From contig JAMLHF010000012.1 in NCBI GenBank assembly GCA_023957275.1, positions 1 to 64,000 on the forward strand: 64,000 bases of DNA, given 5' to 3'. The DNA comes from Lentimicrobium sp. (lineage in GTDB: Bacteria; Bacteroidota; Bacteroidia; Bacteroidales; Lentimicrobiaceae). Under the pieces are notes generated by a model that ran no database searches, was not told the DNA's origin, and worked only from the letters and a program-made list of their open reading frames with translations. Position 1 is the first letter of the stretch, and every line of letters starts with the position of its first letter. This document shows, piece by piece, positions 1-8,575 of the stretch. The translations under genes and the position numbers were made by a program.

Positions 1-2
1 TG

Positions 3-737
3 CCGACCTTCAGCATTGTGAAATTTCTGCTTTATGCCTTTATGTTTGTCATGATCTTTCCATACCTGCCCGGTTCGGACTCTGGCATTTTCAAAGGCGT
101 ATCCGTTTTTATCGGCGTATTGTTCTCCCTGGGGTCATCTTCAGCAATCGCCAACATTATAGCAGGGATTGTGATAACCTATATGCGCCCGTTTAAAACC
201 GGTGACCGAATCAGGATCGGAGAAATGACAGGGGATGTGATTGAAAAAACCCTGCTGGTTACCCGCCTGCGCACTCCTAAAATGGAGGAAATCACCATTC
301 CCAATGCTTCAGTACTTTCGGGAAATACCATTAATTATTCGGCTCCCGCCAAAAATGACGGGCTGATCATTCATTCTACCGTTACCATTGGTTATGACGC
401 CCCCTGGAAAGATGTGCACCAGGCTTTGATTGATGCTGCCCTGCGCACAACCGGAATCATGCAGGCACCCACGCCTTTTGTCCTGCAAACCGGGCTTGAA
501 GATTTTTATGTTTCCTACCAGATTAACGCTTACATCAAGGAAGTGAACCGGACAACTGCCATTCATTCCGATCTTCACCGGCACATTCAGGATGTATTCA
601 ACGAAAGGGGCATTGAAATCATGTCGCCCCACTACAGGGCTTTACGCGACGGGAATACAACCACCATCCCGGCCGATCACCTTGATGAAGGCTATAAACC
701 GGCTTCATTCAGGATAAGCAGCAATCCGGACCAATAA
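3..737 (+). CDS. MscS-family mechanosensitive channel, 5' end cut off
   Basis: C-terminal part of a small-conductance mechanosensitive channel that releases solutes during osmotic downshock. The reading frame is open to the window edge, so the GTG at 18 is an internal codon and the N-terminal membrane helices lie outside. Visible are a Gly/Ala-rich pore-lining helix (GSSSAIANIIAG) followed by the beta domain (RPFKTGDRIRIGEMTGDV, a typical MscS signature) and the alpha/beta C-terminal domain. The motif VTRLRTPKMEEITIPN is also characteristic. No partner gene is seen; the next gene starts 208 bases downstream. Family assignment is firm; which MscS subgroup it belongs to cannot be told without the N terminus. 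Confidence 0.9.
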   Translation, partial: PTFSIVKFLLYAFMFVMIFPYLPGSDSGIFKGVSVFIGVLFSLGSSSAIANIIAGIVITYMRPFKTGDRIRIGEMTGDVIEKTLLVTRLRTPKMEEITIPNASVLSGNTINYSAPAKNDGLIIHSTVTIGYDAPWKDVHQALIDAALRTTGIMQAPTPFVLQTGLEDFYVSYQINAYIKEVNRTTAIHSDLHRHIQDVFNERGIEIMSPHYRALRDGNTTTIPADHLDEGYKPASFRISSNPDQ

Positions 738-863
738 TGACCGGTAAACGATCAGGCTGACCCCGAAGTGAAATTCACCTTTTACATTTACGGGCGGTCA
801 TTGACACATACTGCCAGGCAAACCAGAATTTAAGAGCGCTGCATAAAAGACCAGAACATATCT

Positions 864-891
864 CAAATATAAGATTATAATCTTAAATTTG
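864..891. promoter_or_regulatory. 28-bp palindrome overlapping a -7 promoter element
   Basis: Two 14-base arms, CAAATaTAAGATTA and TAATCTTAaATTTG, are complementary except at one pair. The right arm contains TAAATTTG (884-891), a match to the Bacteroidota -7 consensus TAnnTTTG. This would place transcription start near 898 and give a leader of about 48 bases for the gene at 946. A dyad overlapping the -7 box is what a repressor operator would look like; the regulator is unknown. Confidence 0.55.
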
Positions 892-945
892 GCGCTATTC
901 CGGCAAGGTTGATTTTATATTAATAAAAGTATAATATAAACATTC

Positions 946-2223
946 ATGAAATATTCAGGTTTTCTGGCACTGACAATGCTATCATTTATACTGACAATTG
1001 AGGCGCATGCACAGGAGCGATTTCGCAAGGGGTACGTTATTACCGGATCAAATGACACCATTTTCGGCTATTTACAATACAGAGGCAGCAAAACATCGTC
1101 ACAAATATGCCATTTCAGAAGGTCGGATGATCATCCCGTTGAAAAGTTCAATCCCCATGAGATCAGCGGATACAGGTTTGAAGATGGAAAATACTTTGTT
1201 TCGAGAAAAATCAATGATCATGGAGAACCTGTTGAACGCTTTCTCGAATTTCTGATAAAAGGTAAAGCTTCTGTCTATTTTCTGGAATCCGGTGATGCCT
1301 CACGTTATTTTTTGGAGACAGAACGTGATGGATTGATTGAATTATCAGAGCCTGAAAAAATTATCCATAACGACAGCGGGACTTATTACAATATTCCGAA
1401 ATACAAAGGAAAACTGCTTTACCTGCTGGCAGATTGTCCGGAAATCAGGGATGATATTACCCAGACACCGCTGAGGCCGAAACCGATGATAAAACTTGCC
1501 AATAAATATCACGATCTGGTATGTACTGATGAAGCATGCACTGTTTTTGAACGCAGGTATAAAAAATTGAAACTTCAGCCGTCTGTTTACGCGGGATATG
1601 GCATAAAAAAACTGAAGTTCGGTTCCGGACTGATCTCGGATTATACCCCTGTAATGAATGCCGGGGCCGCGCTGCAGATACAGAATCTGTTCCCGAACAG
1701 TGAAAATATCACGCTTGAAACATGTCTGCAGATATCCAGGTTAAATCAGACTACCCTTAAATCGCAGAATCAAAATATTTCGGAAATAATCATCCTCGGG
1801 AATAAATGGTATTATGTGAACAACAGGGAAGCTTATTATGTCAGCGACAATTATATCAAAGTATTCTCCGTCAATCCGGATCTTAAACTCACCTCCATTC
1901 AGACTCCGGTATTGATAAAATACAACATCAAAAGCAGTCGTTTACAGTATGGATTCGGATTGGGCCCGATGTTCACCTTTAATGTCACGGAAAATAAAGA
2001 TATTGATTATAAGTTATTTACCGATAGATTCGGCCGGAACATCCCGGGAACACTTTTTGGCGGGGCCGGCAATGTAAATATTTCGCTCAGAACCGGCCCG
2101 AAAAGCAGTATTCAGTTCAATTGCAATTATTTGCTGGACTTTCTGGCCGGAGATGTCAATAAAGCTTACCGGTTCAGTTCACAAACCTTTCAGGTAAACC
2201 TGAGATATAATTTTTATTGGTAG
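946..2223 (+). CDS. secreted hypothetical protein, possible outer-membrane beta-barrel C terminus
   Basis: A 425-residue protein I do not recognise. It begins with a clear signal peptide (residues 1 to about 22, ending AHAQ). The N-terminal half (about 25-190) is a soluble region with a GYVITGSNDTIFGYLQYRG-type beta motif seen in many uncharacterised Bacteroidota proteins. The C-terminal half (about 210-425) has alternating hydrophobic/polar strands and ends in an aromatic residue (RYNFYW), as outer-membrane barrels of the PorT-like class do. Location in the outer membrane is therefore inferred. It is a single gene behind the palindromic promoter at 864-891. The ATG at 946 is chosen because it gives the signal peptide directly. 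Confidence 0.7.
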   Translation: MKYSGFLALTMLSFILTIEAHAQERFRKGYVITGSNDTIFGYLQYRGSKTSSQICHFRRSDDHPVEKFNPHEISGYRFEDGKYFVSRKINDHGEPVERFLEFLIKGKASVYFLESGDASRYFLETERDGLIELSEPEKIIHNDSGTYYNIPKYKGKLLYLLADCPEIRDDITQTPLRPKPMIKLANKYHDLVCTDEACTVFERRYKKLKLQPSVYAGYGIKKLKFGSGLISDYTPVMNAGAALQIQNLFPNSENITLETCLQISRLNQTTLKSQNQNISEIIILGNKWYYVNNREAYYVSDNYIKVFSVNPDLKLTSIQTPVLIKYNIKSSRLQYGFGLGPMFTFNVTENKDIDYKLFTDRFGRNIPGTLFGGAGNVNISLRTGPKSSIQFNCNYLLDFLAGDVNKAYRFSSQTFQVNLRYNFYW

Positions 2224-2395
2224 ACCAGCATTCTTCAGCACATGCCGGCCGGAATGAGTATCGTAGCATAATGGCAATACCAGCATGCATGATCCCCAGG
2301 CAGAAATCGCGGGAAAGTCAATATTTTAAGGGTAACCATATAGAAATCAAAAGGAGGCCCGGTTGATGATCAGCAGCCTTATTACACTTCCGGTC

Positions 2396-2428
2396 TTGCC
2401 TGAGCCACTGCGATTTATACTATCTTTG
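2396..2428 (+). promoter_or_regulatory. Bacteroidota-type promoter of the galactanase gene
   Basis: TTG at 2396-2398 and TATCTTTG at 2421-2428 fit the -33/-7 consensus with a 22-base spacer. Predicted transcription start is near 2435, which rules out the upstream in-frame ATG at 2363 and supports the ATG at 2459. Confidence 0.65.
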
Positions 2429-2458
2429 CAATCAACTACCAATAATTCTGCTAAAGCC

Positions 2459-3556
2459 ATGCGTATGTCAGTTTCCCGCAATCTGCTTATAACCTTATTA
2501 TCCTCAGCTTTTCTGTGGCTTTTACCTGCAGCCTGTTCCGAAAAATCGCCGGATCCGGAACCCCAGCCGGAAGCATTGAAACTGAAAGCCGCAGACTTGT
2601 CGTTTCTTCCTGAAATTGAAGATGCAGGCATAGTGTTTTACAACCTTACAGGACAAGAAGAAGATATGCTGACTACCCTGAAAAATGCAGGCATGAATAC
2701 AGTCAGGATCCGGCTCTGGCATACACCCGCCGGCGGCCGCTCCGGGTACGGTGAAGTGAAGGCATTTGCCGAAAAGGTCAGGAACAAAGGGTTGAAAGTA
2801 TGGCTGACGGTGCATTATTCCGATACCTGGGCCGACCCCGGGCACCAGCAAACCCCGGAAGCCTGGCAGAATCTGGACCTGGCTGCACTCACCGACAGTG
2901 TTTACCGTTACACGGCCGGCATCATTAACGGAATAAAACCGGACTATATCCAGATAGGCAATGAAATCAATGCCGGCATGCTCTGGCCCACCGGAAAATA
3001 CACCAACCTGGTGAATCTTAAAGCCCTGCTGGCCTCAGGGGTTAAGGCGGTGCGCGATCATGACAAAAACTGTAAAATTATGCTGCATATTGCCGGCCCC
3101 GATCAGGCGGAGTGGTTGTTTTCCAACCTGCAAAGCATTGATTATGATATTACGGCGGTTTCTTATTACCCTTTCTGGCACGGCAAAGACCTCACCACCC
3201 TGGGGCCCGCGCTGAAAAATCTGAACACCCGTTTTCTGAAACCGGTCGTCATCGCTGAAACAGCCTATCCTTTTACGCTTGGCTGGAATGACTGGACCAA
3301 CAACATCATTGGCAGCAACGATCAGATTCATCCTGATTATCCGGCTTCCGAAGCCGGGCAGCTGGCATTCATGAAAGAGATCAGCCGGATTTCTTTTTCC
3401 GCCAACGGACTTGCCGGTTTTTGCTACTGGGGCGCGGAGTGGGTTGCCTTCAAAGGCCCGCAGGCATCCAACGGATCATCCTGGGAGAATATGGCTCTGT
3501 ACGATTTCAGTAATAAAGCCCTGCCTGCCATTGAAGCATTCGGAACAGACCAATAA
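2459..3556 (+). CDS. arabinogalactan endo-beta-1,4-galactanase (GH53), lipoprotein
   Basis: Cleaves beta-1,4-galactan side chains of pectin/arabinogalactan. The protein starts with a lipoprotein signal (LLPAAC; cysteine at about residue 25) followed by a Pro/Glu-rich linker, so it is probably anchored in the outer or inner membrane facing out of the cytoplasm. The remainder is a TIM barrel of normal GH53 size. The acid/base is Glu169 in IQIGNEINAG and the nucleophile Glu267 in VVIAETAYPF; the N-terminal NTVRIRLW and VWLTVHYSDTWADPG motifs are also typical. The ATG at 2459 is chosen over 2363 because a promoter lies between them and it gives the lipoprotein signal. An esterase follows 51 bases downstream and is probably co-transcribed. 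Confidence 0.92.
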   Translation: MRMSVSRNLLITLLSSAFLWLLPAACSEKSPDPEPQPEALKLKAADLSFLPEIEDAGIVFYNLTGQEEDMLTTLKNAGMNTVRIRLWHTPAGGRSGYGEVKAFAEKVRNKGLKVWLTVHYSDTWADPGHQQTPEAWQNLDLAALTDSVYRYTAGIINGIKPDYIQIGNEINAGMLWPTGKYTNLVNLKALLASGVKAVRDHDKNCKIMLHIAGPDQAEWLFSNLQSIDYDITAVSYYPFWHGKDLTTLGPALKNLNTRFLKPVVIAETAYPFTLGWNDWTNNIIGSNDQIHPDYPASEAGQLAFMKEISRISFSANGLAGFCYWGAEWVAFKGPQASNGSSWENMALYDFSNKALPAIEAFGTDQ

Positions 3557-3607
3557 CCTGCTGCTGTGAAAATAAACAGTCTTAATAATAATCCAATCGC
3601 CGGTATT

Positions 3608-4525
3608 ATGAAAAAGATTCTTATCCTCGTCCTGACCTTTACGGCTGTTCAGCTCAGGGCCCAGCTTCCGGAACTGAGCTTCGGCCAGGTTATCCGGCAT
3701 GAGCAATTCCCTTCGGCATTTGTTTCGCCGAGAAACGTTGATGTATGGCTGCCCGATGGTTACAGTACCGGAAAAGAATATGCCGTGCTGTATATGCACG
3801 ACGGTCAGATGCTTTTTGACGCAAACCTTACATGGAACAAGCAGGAATGGGGGGTGGATGAAACCATGGGGAAGCTGATGGGCGGCAAAAGCATCAGGGA
3901 GTGCATTGTGGTGGCGATATGGAATACGCCTTTACGACACATGGAATACTTTCCGCAGAAAGCCTGGGAATATCTGAAACAGGAAGAAATCGACACCCTG
4001 AAAAAGGTATCCCGCAGTGCCGGATTGCCGCCCTTGTTCGAAAAAGATATTATTTCGGACAACTACCTGAAATTTGTAGTCACAGAACTCAAACCATTTA
4101 TTGACTCAACCTACGCTACAATAAAAGGCCCTGAAGGCACCTGTATCGCCGGTTCGAGCATGGGCGGGCTAATTTCGATGTATGCCATTTGCGAATATCC
4201 TGAGATTTTCGGAGGCGCTGCCTGCCTTTCAACGCACTGGCCGGGCATCTTCAGCACCGAAAATAATCCGGTCCCGGAGGCGCTGCTCCATTACCTGCAT
4301 AACCACCTGCCCTACCCGGGAAACAACAGAATCTATTTTGATTATGGCACCGAAACCCTGGATGCACTGTATGAACCTTTTCAATTGATAGCGGACAGCA
4401 TCATGAGGGAGAAGGGCTATATGGCGCCCTTATGGGTTACGAAGAAATTCCCCGGAGCCGGTCACTCGGAAAACGACTGGAGGGAAAGGCTGGAATTCCC
4501 GCTTCTCTTCCTGCTTGGCAGGTAG
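3608..4525 (+). CDS. secreted esterase, enterochelin-esterase/esterase D fold
   Basis: An alpha/beta-hydrolase of the putative esterase family that includes Fes, feruloyl/acetyl esterases and esterase D. A signal peptide (MKKILILVLTFTAVQLRAQ) is followed by the family N-terminal strand pattern (RNVDVWLPDGY; YAVLYMHDGQMLFD). The nucleophile elbow is GSSMGG with Ser184; the late His is likely in GAGHSEND near the C terminus. The upstream GH53 gene suggests a role in removing ester decorations or binding groups from plant polysaccharide, but the substrate is inference. The upstream in-frame ATG at 3566 would bury the signal peptide, so 3608 is preferred. Residues after the barrel are short, with no extra domain. 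Confidence 0.85.
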   Translation: MKKILILVLTFTAVQLRAQLPELSFGQVIRHEQFPSAFVSPRNVDVWLPDGYSTGKEYAVLYMHDGQMLFDANLTWNKQEWGVDETMGKLMGGKSIRECIVVAIWNTPLRHMEYFPQKAWEYLKQEEIDTLKKVSRSAGLPPLFEKDIISDNYLKFVVTELKPFIDSTYATIKGPEGTCIAGSSMGGLISMYAICEYPEIFGGAACLSTHWPGIFSTENNPVPEALLHYLHNHLPYPGNNRIYFDYGTETLDALYEPFQLIADSIMREKGYMAPLWVTKKFPGAGHSENDWRERLEFPLLFLLGR

Positions 4526-4611
4526 TTGCATAAGCCGGCAATGCGTTGAATCCTCCCCTATCCACGACAAGTAAGTTTCCTTGTTTATCAGTATAAAGCC
4601 GGCACAAAAAA

Positions 4612-4632
4612 AAAGCGGACCAAGTCCGCTTT
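4612..4632 (-). terminator. intrinsic terminator of the response regulator gene
   Basis: AAAGCGGAC and GTCCGCTTT form a 9-bp stem with a 3-base loop. Read on the minus strand it is followed by a run of T (complement of the A run at 4606-4614). Confidence 0.85.
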
Positions 4633-4660
4633 CCTGAAAGAAGAGTCTATTTTATCACCT

Positions 4661-5119
4661 TTAACCGGAGATTTCCTTTTGGGGTTTGGGAACACCGGCT
4701 CCCAGAAAAACGCTCAGCTTTTCAAGCAGCAGGTTTTTATCAATCGGTTTGGGAATGTAATCGATACACCCGGAAGCATAGCAAAGTTCCACTTCATTAT
4801 CATGTACATAAGCAGTCTGGGCGATTACCGGAATTGACGGCCGGATGCTGTGAATACCCACCGTTGCCTCAAATCCGCTGATCCCGGGCATATTGATATC
4901 CATCAGGATTACGTCAATTTCCTTATGCTCACGAACAAGGTTAATCGCCTCCTGACCGGTGGATGCCCATAGAATTGAGGCGGCCGTATTTCTGAGGACT
5001 GTCTTCAGATAAAGAAAACTGCAATCGGTATCTTCAGCAATCAGGATGGTTTTTCCGGCCCAATTGTAAATCTTTCCTCCTGAAGAACTGGAAAAATCTG
5101 TAAAAAGTAGTTCTCTCAT
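4661..5119 (-). CDS. single-domain response regulator (CheY-like)
   Basis: A receiver domain with no output domain. The acidic pocket is Glu29/Asp30 (ILIAEDTD), the phosphorylated residue is Asp74 in DVILMDINMPG, the conserved Thr/Ser position is in VIAQTAY, and the conserved Lys is in YIPKPID. Such stand-alone receivers act as phosphate shuttles or bind partner proteins. A short N-terminal extension of about 20 residues precedes the fold, and an internal start cannot be excluded. No histidine kinase is next to it, so its partner is unknown; it is monocistronic and followed by its own terminator. It resembles the receiver modules of hybrid kinases (ILIAEDTDCSFLYLKTVL), so it may be fed by one. 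Confidence 0.9.
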   Translation of the reverse strand: MRELLFTDFSSSSGGKIYNWAGKTILIAEDTDCSFLYLKTVLRNTAASILWASTGQEAINLVREHKEIDVILMDINMPGISGFEATVGIHSIRPSIPVIAQTAYVHDNEVELCYASGCIDYIPKPIDKNLLLEKLSVFLGAGVPKPQKEISG

Positions 5120-5282
5120 AGTGCCTAAGTTAATAGCAGTGCTCCAAGGTCTGCTAAATTAAAGCTATCCGTGAATTAATTCATTTGTTTATGGCAGTTT
5201 TATCTAAAAGTAACAGGTAATTTTTCAAAAAAAAGTAAAAAAAGTTACGAGTGGCAATGAAAGTCAGTTTTTGTGTGCGGAA

Positions 5283-5312
5283 TTGAGGCTAAATAAAATT
5301 TGTTTACCTTTG
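5283..5312 (+). promoter_or_regulatory. promoter of tRNA-Arg
   Basis: TTG at 5283-5285 and TACCTTTG at 5305-5312 with a 19-base spacer match the Bacteroidota -33/-7 consensus. Predicted start is near 5319, about 48 bases before the mature tRNA. Confidence 0.75.
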
Positions 5313-5366
5313 CAACCGCAAAAGACGGCAGGAATTATTCCTGATTTGATTTCCGTTTTTGCATCC

Positions 5367-5440
5367 GGTCCGGTAGCTCAGCTGGATAGAGCAGCAGCCT
5401 TCTAAGCTGCGGGTCGTGGGTTCGAATCCCGCCCGGATCA
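5367..5440 (+). tRNA. tRNA-Arg(UCU)
   Basis: A 74-base cloverleaf. Acceptor arms GGTCCGG and CCGGATC pair over 7 positions with one G-U. The D arm is GCTC/GAGC. The anticodon stem GCAGC/GCTGC closes the loop CTTCTAA with anticodon TCT at 5401-5403, reading AGA. The T arm is GTGGG-TTCGAAT-CCCGC. The discriminator is A5440 and CCA is not encoded. Confidence 0.96.
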
Positions 5441-5457
5441 CAACCATCACATCAAAG

Positions 5458-5491
5458 CACCTGTAAATTCATTTATTTACCGGTGTTTTTT
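5458..5491 (+). terminator. terminator after tRNA-Arg
   Basis: CACCTGTAAA and TTTACCGGTG pair with one internal mismatch and are followed by TTTTTTA. Confidence 0.8.
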
Positions 5492-5553
5492 ATTTATATA
5501 AACTTCCTTCAGCCCTATCCCGTTTAAAAACATTTGTAATTTTACTGTCCTTA

Positions 5554-8211
5554 ATGTTCAAATTATCCGGATCGAAACCGGTGTCAGATAAAAAAACTAT
5601 GGATCACGATAATTATAAGTTAAAGGATTTCAGGATATTCAACATCAACGATTCATCAAACTGCCCTGAGCGCAGGTTCAGAAGTGTTTTTGACATTTCG
5701 GAGCTATCTGCTGTGACAGCCGAAATTTCATTATATAACAAGAAATTTGATGAAGAATCATGGGAATCTGAGCTGGAGCTTTTCTGCTGGAGAAATCCCT
5801 ACGATCAGGACAGGGAGATCATAGAATCGACCAACATTACCCTCAAGGCAGACAAAGCGGAAAACATCATTAGTTGTGTGTATACCCTTGAACCCATTGA
5901 TGAGGAAGACTGGATTCCCGGAAGCTATATCATCGAAGCATGGATTGACAATGTAAAAATCGCGGATACTACATTTTACCTGGAGGATACCGGATCTTTG
6001 GAGGAGGGCGCTAATCCCTGCTTTGATATCTTCGGGCTGAAATTGTTTGAAGACGGCGACAAACCAGAACCAAAGAGATACGAAAGATCCTATTACAGGC
6101 AGTTTCAGCGGATTGCTACCCGTTTTATATGGGCCGAACTCGAAATCAGGAATAAGCTGCCTCACAAAACCTGGAAATCGGAATTCTTTTTCAATTTTTA
6201 CAACGACATGCGCCAACTGGTGCACCATGTGGTTGCTGTTACCGATGTTAAACCCAACCACCCCAATCATGAATTTTTCATAGAAGCCGGCTGCGGTGAC
6301 CCGGTCAATGTCAACTGGGAAGAAGGAAATTACACGGTTGAAGTTATTTTTATGGGCAGGATGGTGGCGATTGCCAACTTCAAAGTTGCTGATTCGGTAG
6401 ACAAGGAGAAACTCGCATATACCATAACCTGGGGTGAAAGCCCTCTATCAGTGGAAACTTCCGGTGATGAACTGATGAATGAAGATGAAATCTTCAGGGA
6501 GTTGGACAACCTGGTCGGACTTGAAGGCATCAAACAGCGGCTTCACGACTATGCCGACTACATCAGGTATCTGAAACTGCGCGACACCATGGGCATTGAA
6601 CCCATGAAATCCATTAACCTGCACGCGGTTTTTACCGGCAACCCGGGAACCGGGAAAACGACCATAGCCAGGATGTTGGGAAAAATATACAAGCATCTGG
6701 GTTTACTCTCCAAAGACACCGTTTACGAGGCCAGCCGGGCCAACCTGGTAGGAAGGTACATCGGGGAAACCGCTCCGATAACCCGCGAAGTGATTGAAAA
6801 AGCCAGGGGAGGCATCCTGCTGATCGATGAAGCTTATTCACTGGCCGTAAAATCAGACGACAATAAGGATTACGGCCGGGAGGTGATTGAAACCCTGCTC
6901 ACCGAAATGTCGGACGGACCGGGTGATATCGCAGTCATCGTGTGCGGTTATCCGAAAGAAATGGAAGGGTTTCTCAATTTCAACCCCGGACTGCCCTCCC
7001 GTTTCAAATACATTTATGAGTTTCCTGATTACACGCCCGAAGAACTTATGGAAATTGCCCGCAGAACAGCGGTTCAAAAGAAACTGAATTTTTCGGAAGA
7101 GGTTTCTGACATGATGTATAAATACCTGGAAGAACAGTACAGAGGCCGTACGCGCGCATTCGGCAATGCCAGGGTAGTGAAATCGATGCTCGAAGAAGCG
7201 CAGTTAAACCTCGGCATCAGGGTTATCAAAGCCCGAAGGGAAAACCTTTCGAAGGAAGACCTTTGCACCATCCTTCCTTGTGATATTGAAGGCCTGTTCA
7301 GAAAAAAAGGCAGCAAAAGCGTTCAGATGAAAACCGATGAGGTGCTGCTTGAAAACATGCTGAATGAGCTTAAGGATATGACGGGCCTGGAAAGTGTCAA
7401 AACCGAGATCAGCGAACTTGCCAAACTGGCAAAGTATTACCGTGAAATGGACATGGACCTGGTGAGTGCATTTTCGCTTAACAATATTTTTACGGGAAAT
7501 CCGGGTACAGGCAAAACGACCGTGGCACGCATTATGGCCAAAATATATAAAGCACTCGGCCTGCTGGAGCGCGGGCACCTGGTTGAATGCAGCCGTGAAG
7601 ACCTGGTTGGCGCCGTAGTCGGGGAAACCGCTCCGAAAACCCTGGCAAAGATAGAAGCAGCCATAGGAGGTGTTTTGTTTATTGACGAAGCTTACTCATT
7701 GGTTAACGGAAACGCCAACGATTTCGGACACGAAGCGGTGGAAGTGATCATTAAACAGATGGAAGACCGCAGGGGTGAGTTTTCGCTGATTGTTGCCGGT
7801 TATCCCAAAGAAATGGAGAGTTTCCTGGATTCAAATCCCGGGCTGAGGTCAAGGTTCGATAACCACCTTGTATTTACCGATTATTCAGCCTCAGAACTTA
7901 TGGAAATCGCCGGCATCATGCTGATGAAGAACAAACTTACGGCGAATGCGGAAGCATTGGCACACCTGCAGGCTTATTTCAGCTATCATTCGGCTAACCG
8001 CAATCAATATTTCGGAAACGGGCGATTTGTAAGAAAAGTGCTCGAAAAGGCCATCCGCAACCACAATCTCCGGCTCAGTCAGGTGCCGAAAGCGGAACGG
8101 CATGAAAATATGATTAAAACACTGACACTGGAGGATGTGCATGAATTTGCCGCCGGTTCGGATACGCTGATAAAACGCGGGATCGGCTTTATGAAAACCA
8201 ATGCAGGGTAG
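5554..8211 (+). CDS. double AAA+ ATPase, CbbX/EccA-like, with unknown N-terminal domains
   Basis: An 885-residue protein with two tandem AAA+ modules of the CbbX/SpoVK/EccA class, ring-forming ATPases that remodel protein partners. Module 1 has Walker A GNPGTGKTT at about 362-370 and Walker B ILLIDEAYSL at about 422; module 2 has Walker A at about 648-656 and Walker B VLFIDEAYSL at about 706. Both keep the sensor/arginine segment (PGLPSRFKY; PGLRSRFDN). The first about 300 residues are rich in beta structure with acidic and aromatic residues (EEDWIPGSYIIEAW; WEEGNYTVEVIFMG repeats), probably two beta-sandwich domains, possibly substrate-recognition. The gene stands alone. An alternative start is the ATG at 5599 (MDHDNYKL). 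No signal peptide, so cytoplasmic. Substrate is unknown. Confidence 0.88.
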   Translation: MFKLSGSKPVSDKKTMDHDNYKLKDFRIFNINDSSNCPERRFRSVFDISELSAVTAEISLYNKKFDEESWESELELFCWRNPYDQDREIIESTNITLKADKAENIISCVYTLEPIDEEDWIPGSYIIEAWIDNVKIADTTFYLEDTGSLEEGANPCFDIFGLKLFEDGDKPEPKRYERSYYRQFQRIATRFIWAELEIRNKLPHKTWKSEFFFNFYNDMRQLVHHVVAVTDVKPNHPNHEFFIEAGCGDPVNVNWEEGNYTVEVIFMGRMVAIANFKVADSVDKEKLAYTITWGESPLSVETSGDELMNEDEIFRELDNLVGLEGIKQRLHDYADYIRYLKLRDTMGIEPMKSINLHAVFTGNPGTGKTTIARMLGKIYKHLGLLSKDTVYEASRANLVGRYIGETAPITREVIEKARGGILLIDEAYSLAVKSDDNKDYGREVIETLLTEMSDGPGDIAVIVCGYPKEMEGFLNFNPGLPSRFKYIYEFPDYTPEELMEIARRTAVQKKLNFSEEVSDMMYKYLEEQYRGRTRAFGNARVVKSMLEEAQLNLGIRVIKARRENLSKEDLCTILPCDIEGLFRKKGSKSVQMKTDEVLLENMLNELKDMTGLESVKTEISELAKLAKYYREMDMDLVSAFSLNNIFTGNPGTGKTTVARIMAKIYKALGLLERGHLVECSREDLVGAVVGETAPKTLAKIEAAIGGVLFIDEAYSLVNGNANDFGHEAVEVIIKQMEDRRGEFSLIVAGYPKEMESFLDSNPGLRSRFDNHLVFTDYSASELMEIAGIMLMKNKLTANAEALAHLQAYFSYHSANRNQYFGNGRFVRKVLEKAIRNHNLRLSQVPKAERHENMIKTLTLEDVHEFAAGSDTLIKRGIGFMKTNAG

Positions 8212-8222
8212 CACCCTTTCAG

Positions 8223-8265
8223 AATAAATCCCTGCATCCTTAAATTCCGGATGCAGGGATTTATT
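8223..8265. terminator. perfect 17-bp hairpin terminator
   Basis: AATAAATCCCTGCATCC (8223-8239) and its exact complement (8249-8265) flank a 9-base loop. T-rich sequence follows on the plus strand. It ends the AAA+ gene. Confidence 0.85.
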
Positions 8266-8282
8266 TTAATATAAAATTCCAT

Positions 8283-8561
8283 TGTTGTCCGGAAAAAACC
8301 GGATAATGAACTTAGAGATTACCTCCGGTGAGCTCCCTTTGGTCGGTTCTTCGCTCCACGATTTTACGCTCAGAAAAACAATGTTTTAGGATTCAAAGGA
8401 GGGGGCTTGGGGCGGCGAAGCCGTCCCCAAGCCCATCCTTAAAAAACACATGCAAATTGCAGTCTTTCTGAGCGTTAGCGAAGAACCGATCCCGATCCCT
8501 AGCTATCGGGACTATCGGGTAAGTTCACCGAAGGTAATCACATGCTTTTCCCCGGACAACA
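8283..8561. repeat. 280-bp imperfect inverted-repeat element
   Basis: The ends TGTTGTCCGG (8283-8292) and CCGGACAACA (8552-8561) are exact complements. Inner segments also mirror each other (GATTACCTCCGGTGA against TTCACCGAAGGTAATC; GGTTCTTCGCT and CGCTCAGAAA against TTTCTGAGCG and AGCGAAGAACC). The centre is a 10-bp stem GGGCTTGGGG/CCCCAAGCCC (8403-8434) around GAAGCCG. It has no ORF of its own. The motif GTTCACCGAAGGTAAT recurs in the repeats at 48.8-50.0 kb, so this is a dispersed family. This element fills the gap between the AAA+ and protease genes. Confidence 0.75.
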
Positions 8562-8575
8562 GTGATAAAATTCGT

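Noticed and set aside
5367..5440. tRNA-directed insertion site for the AAA+ gene
   Set aside because: No integrase gene and no duplicated tRNA 3' end are visible downstream.
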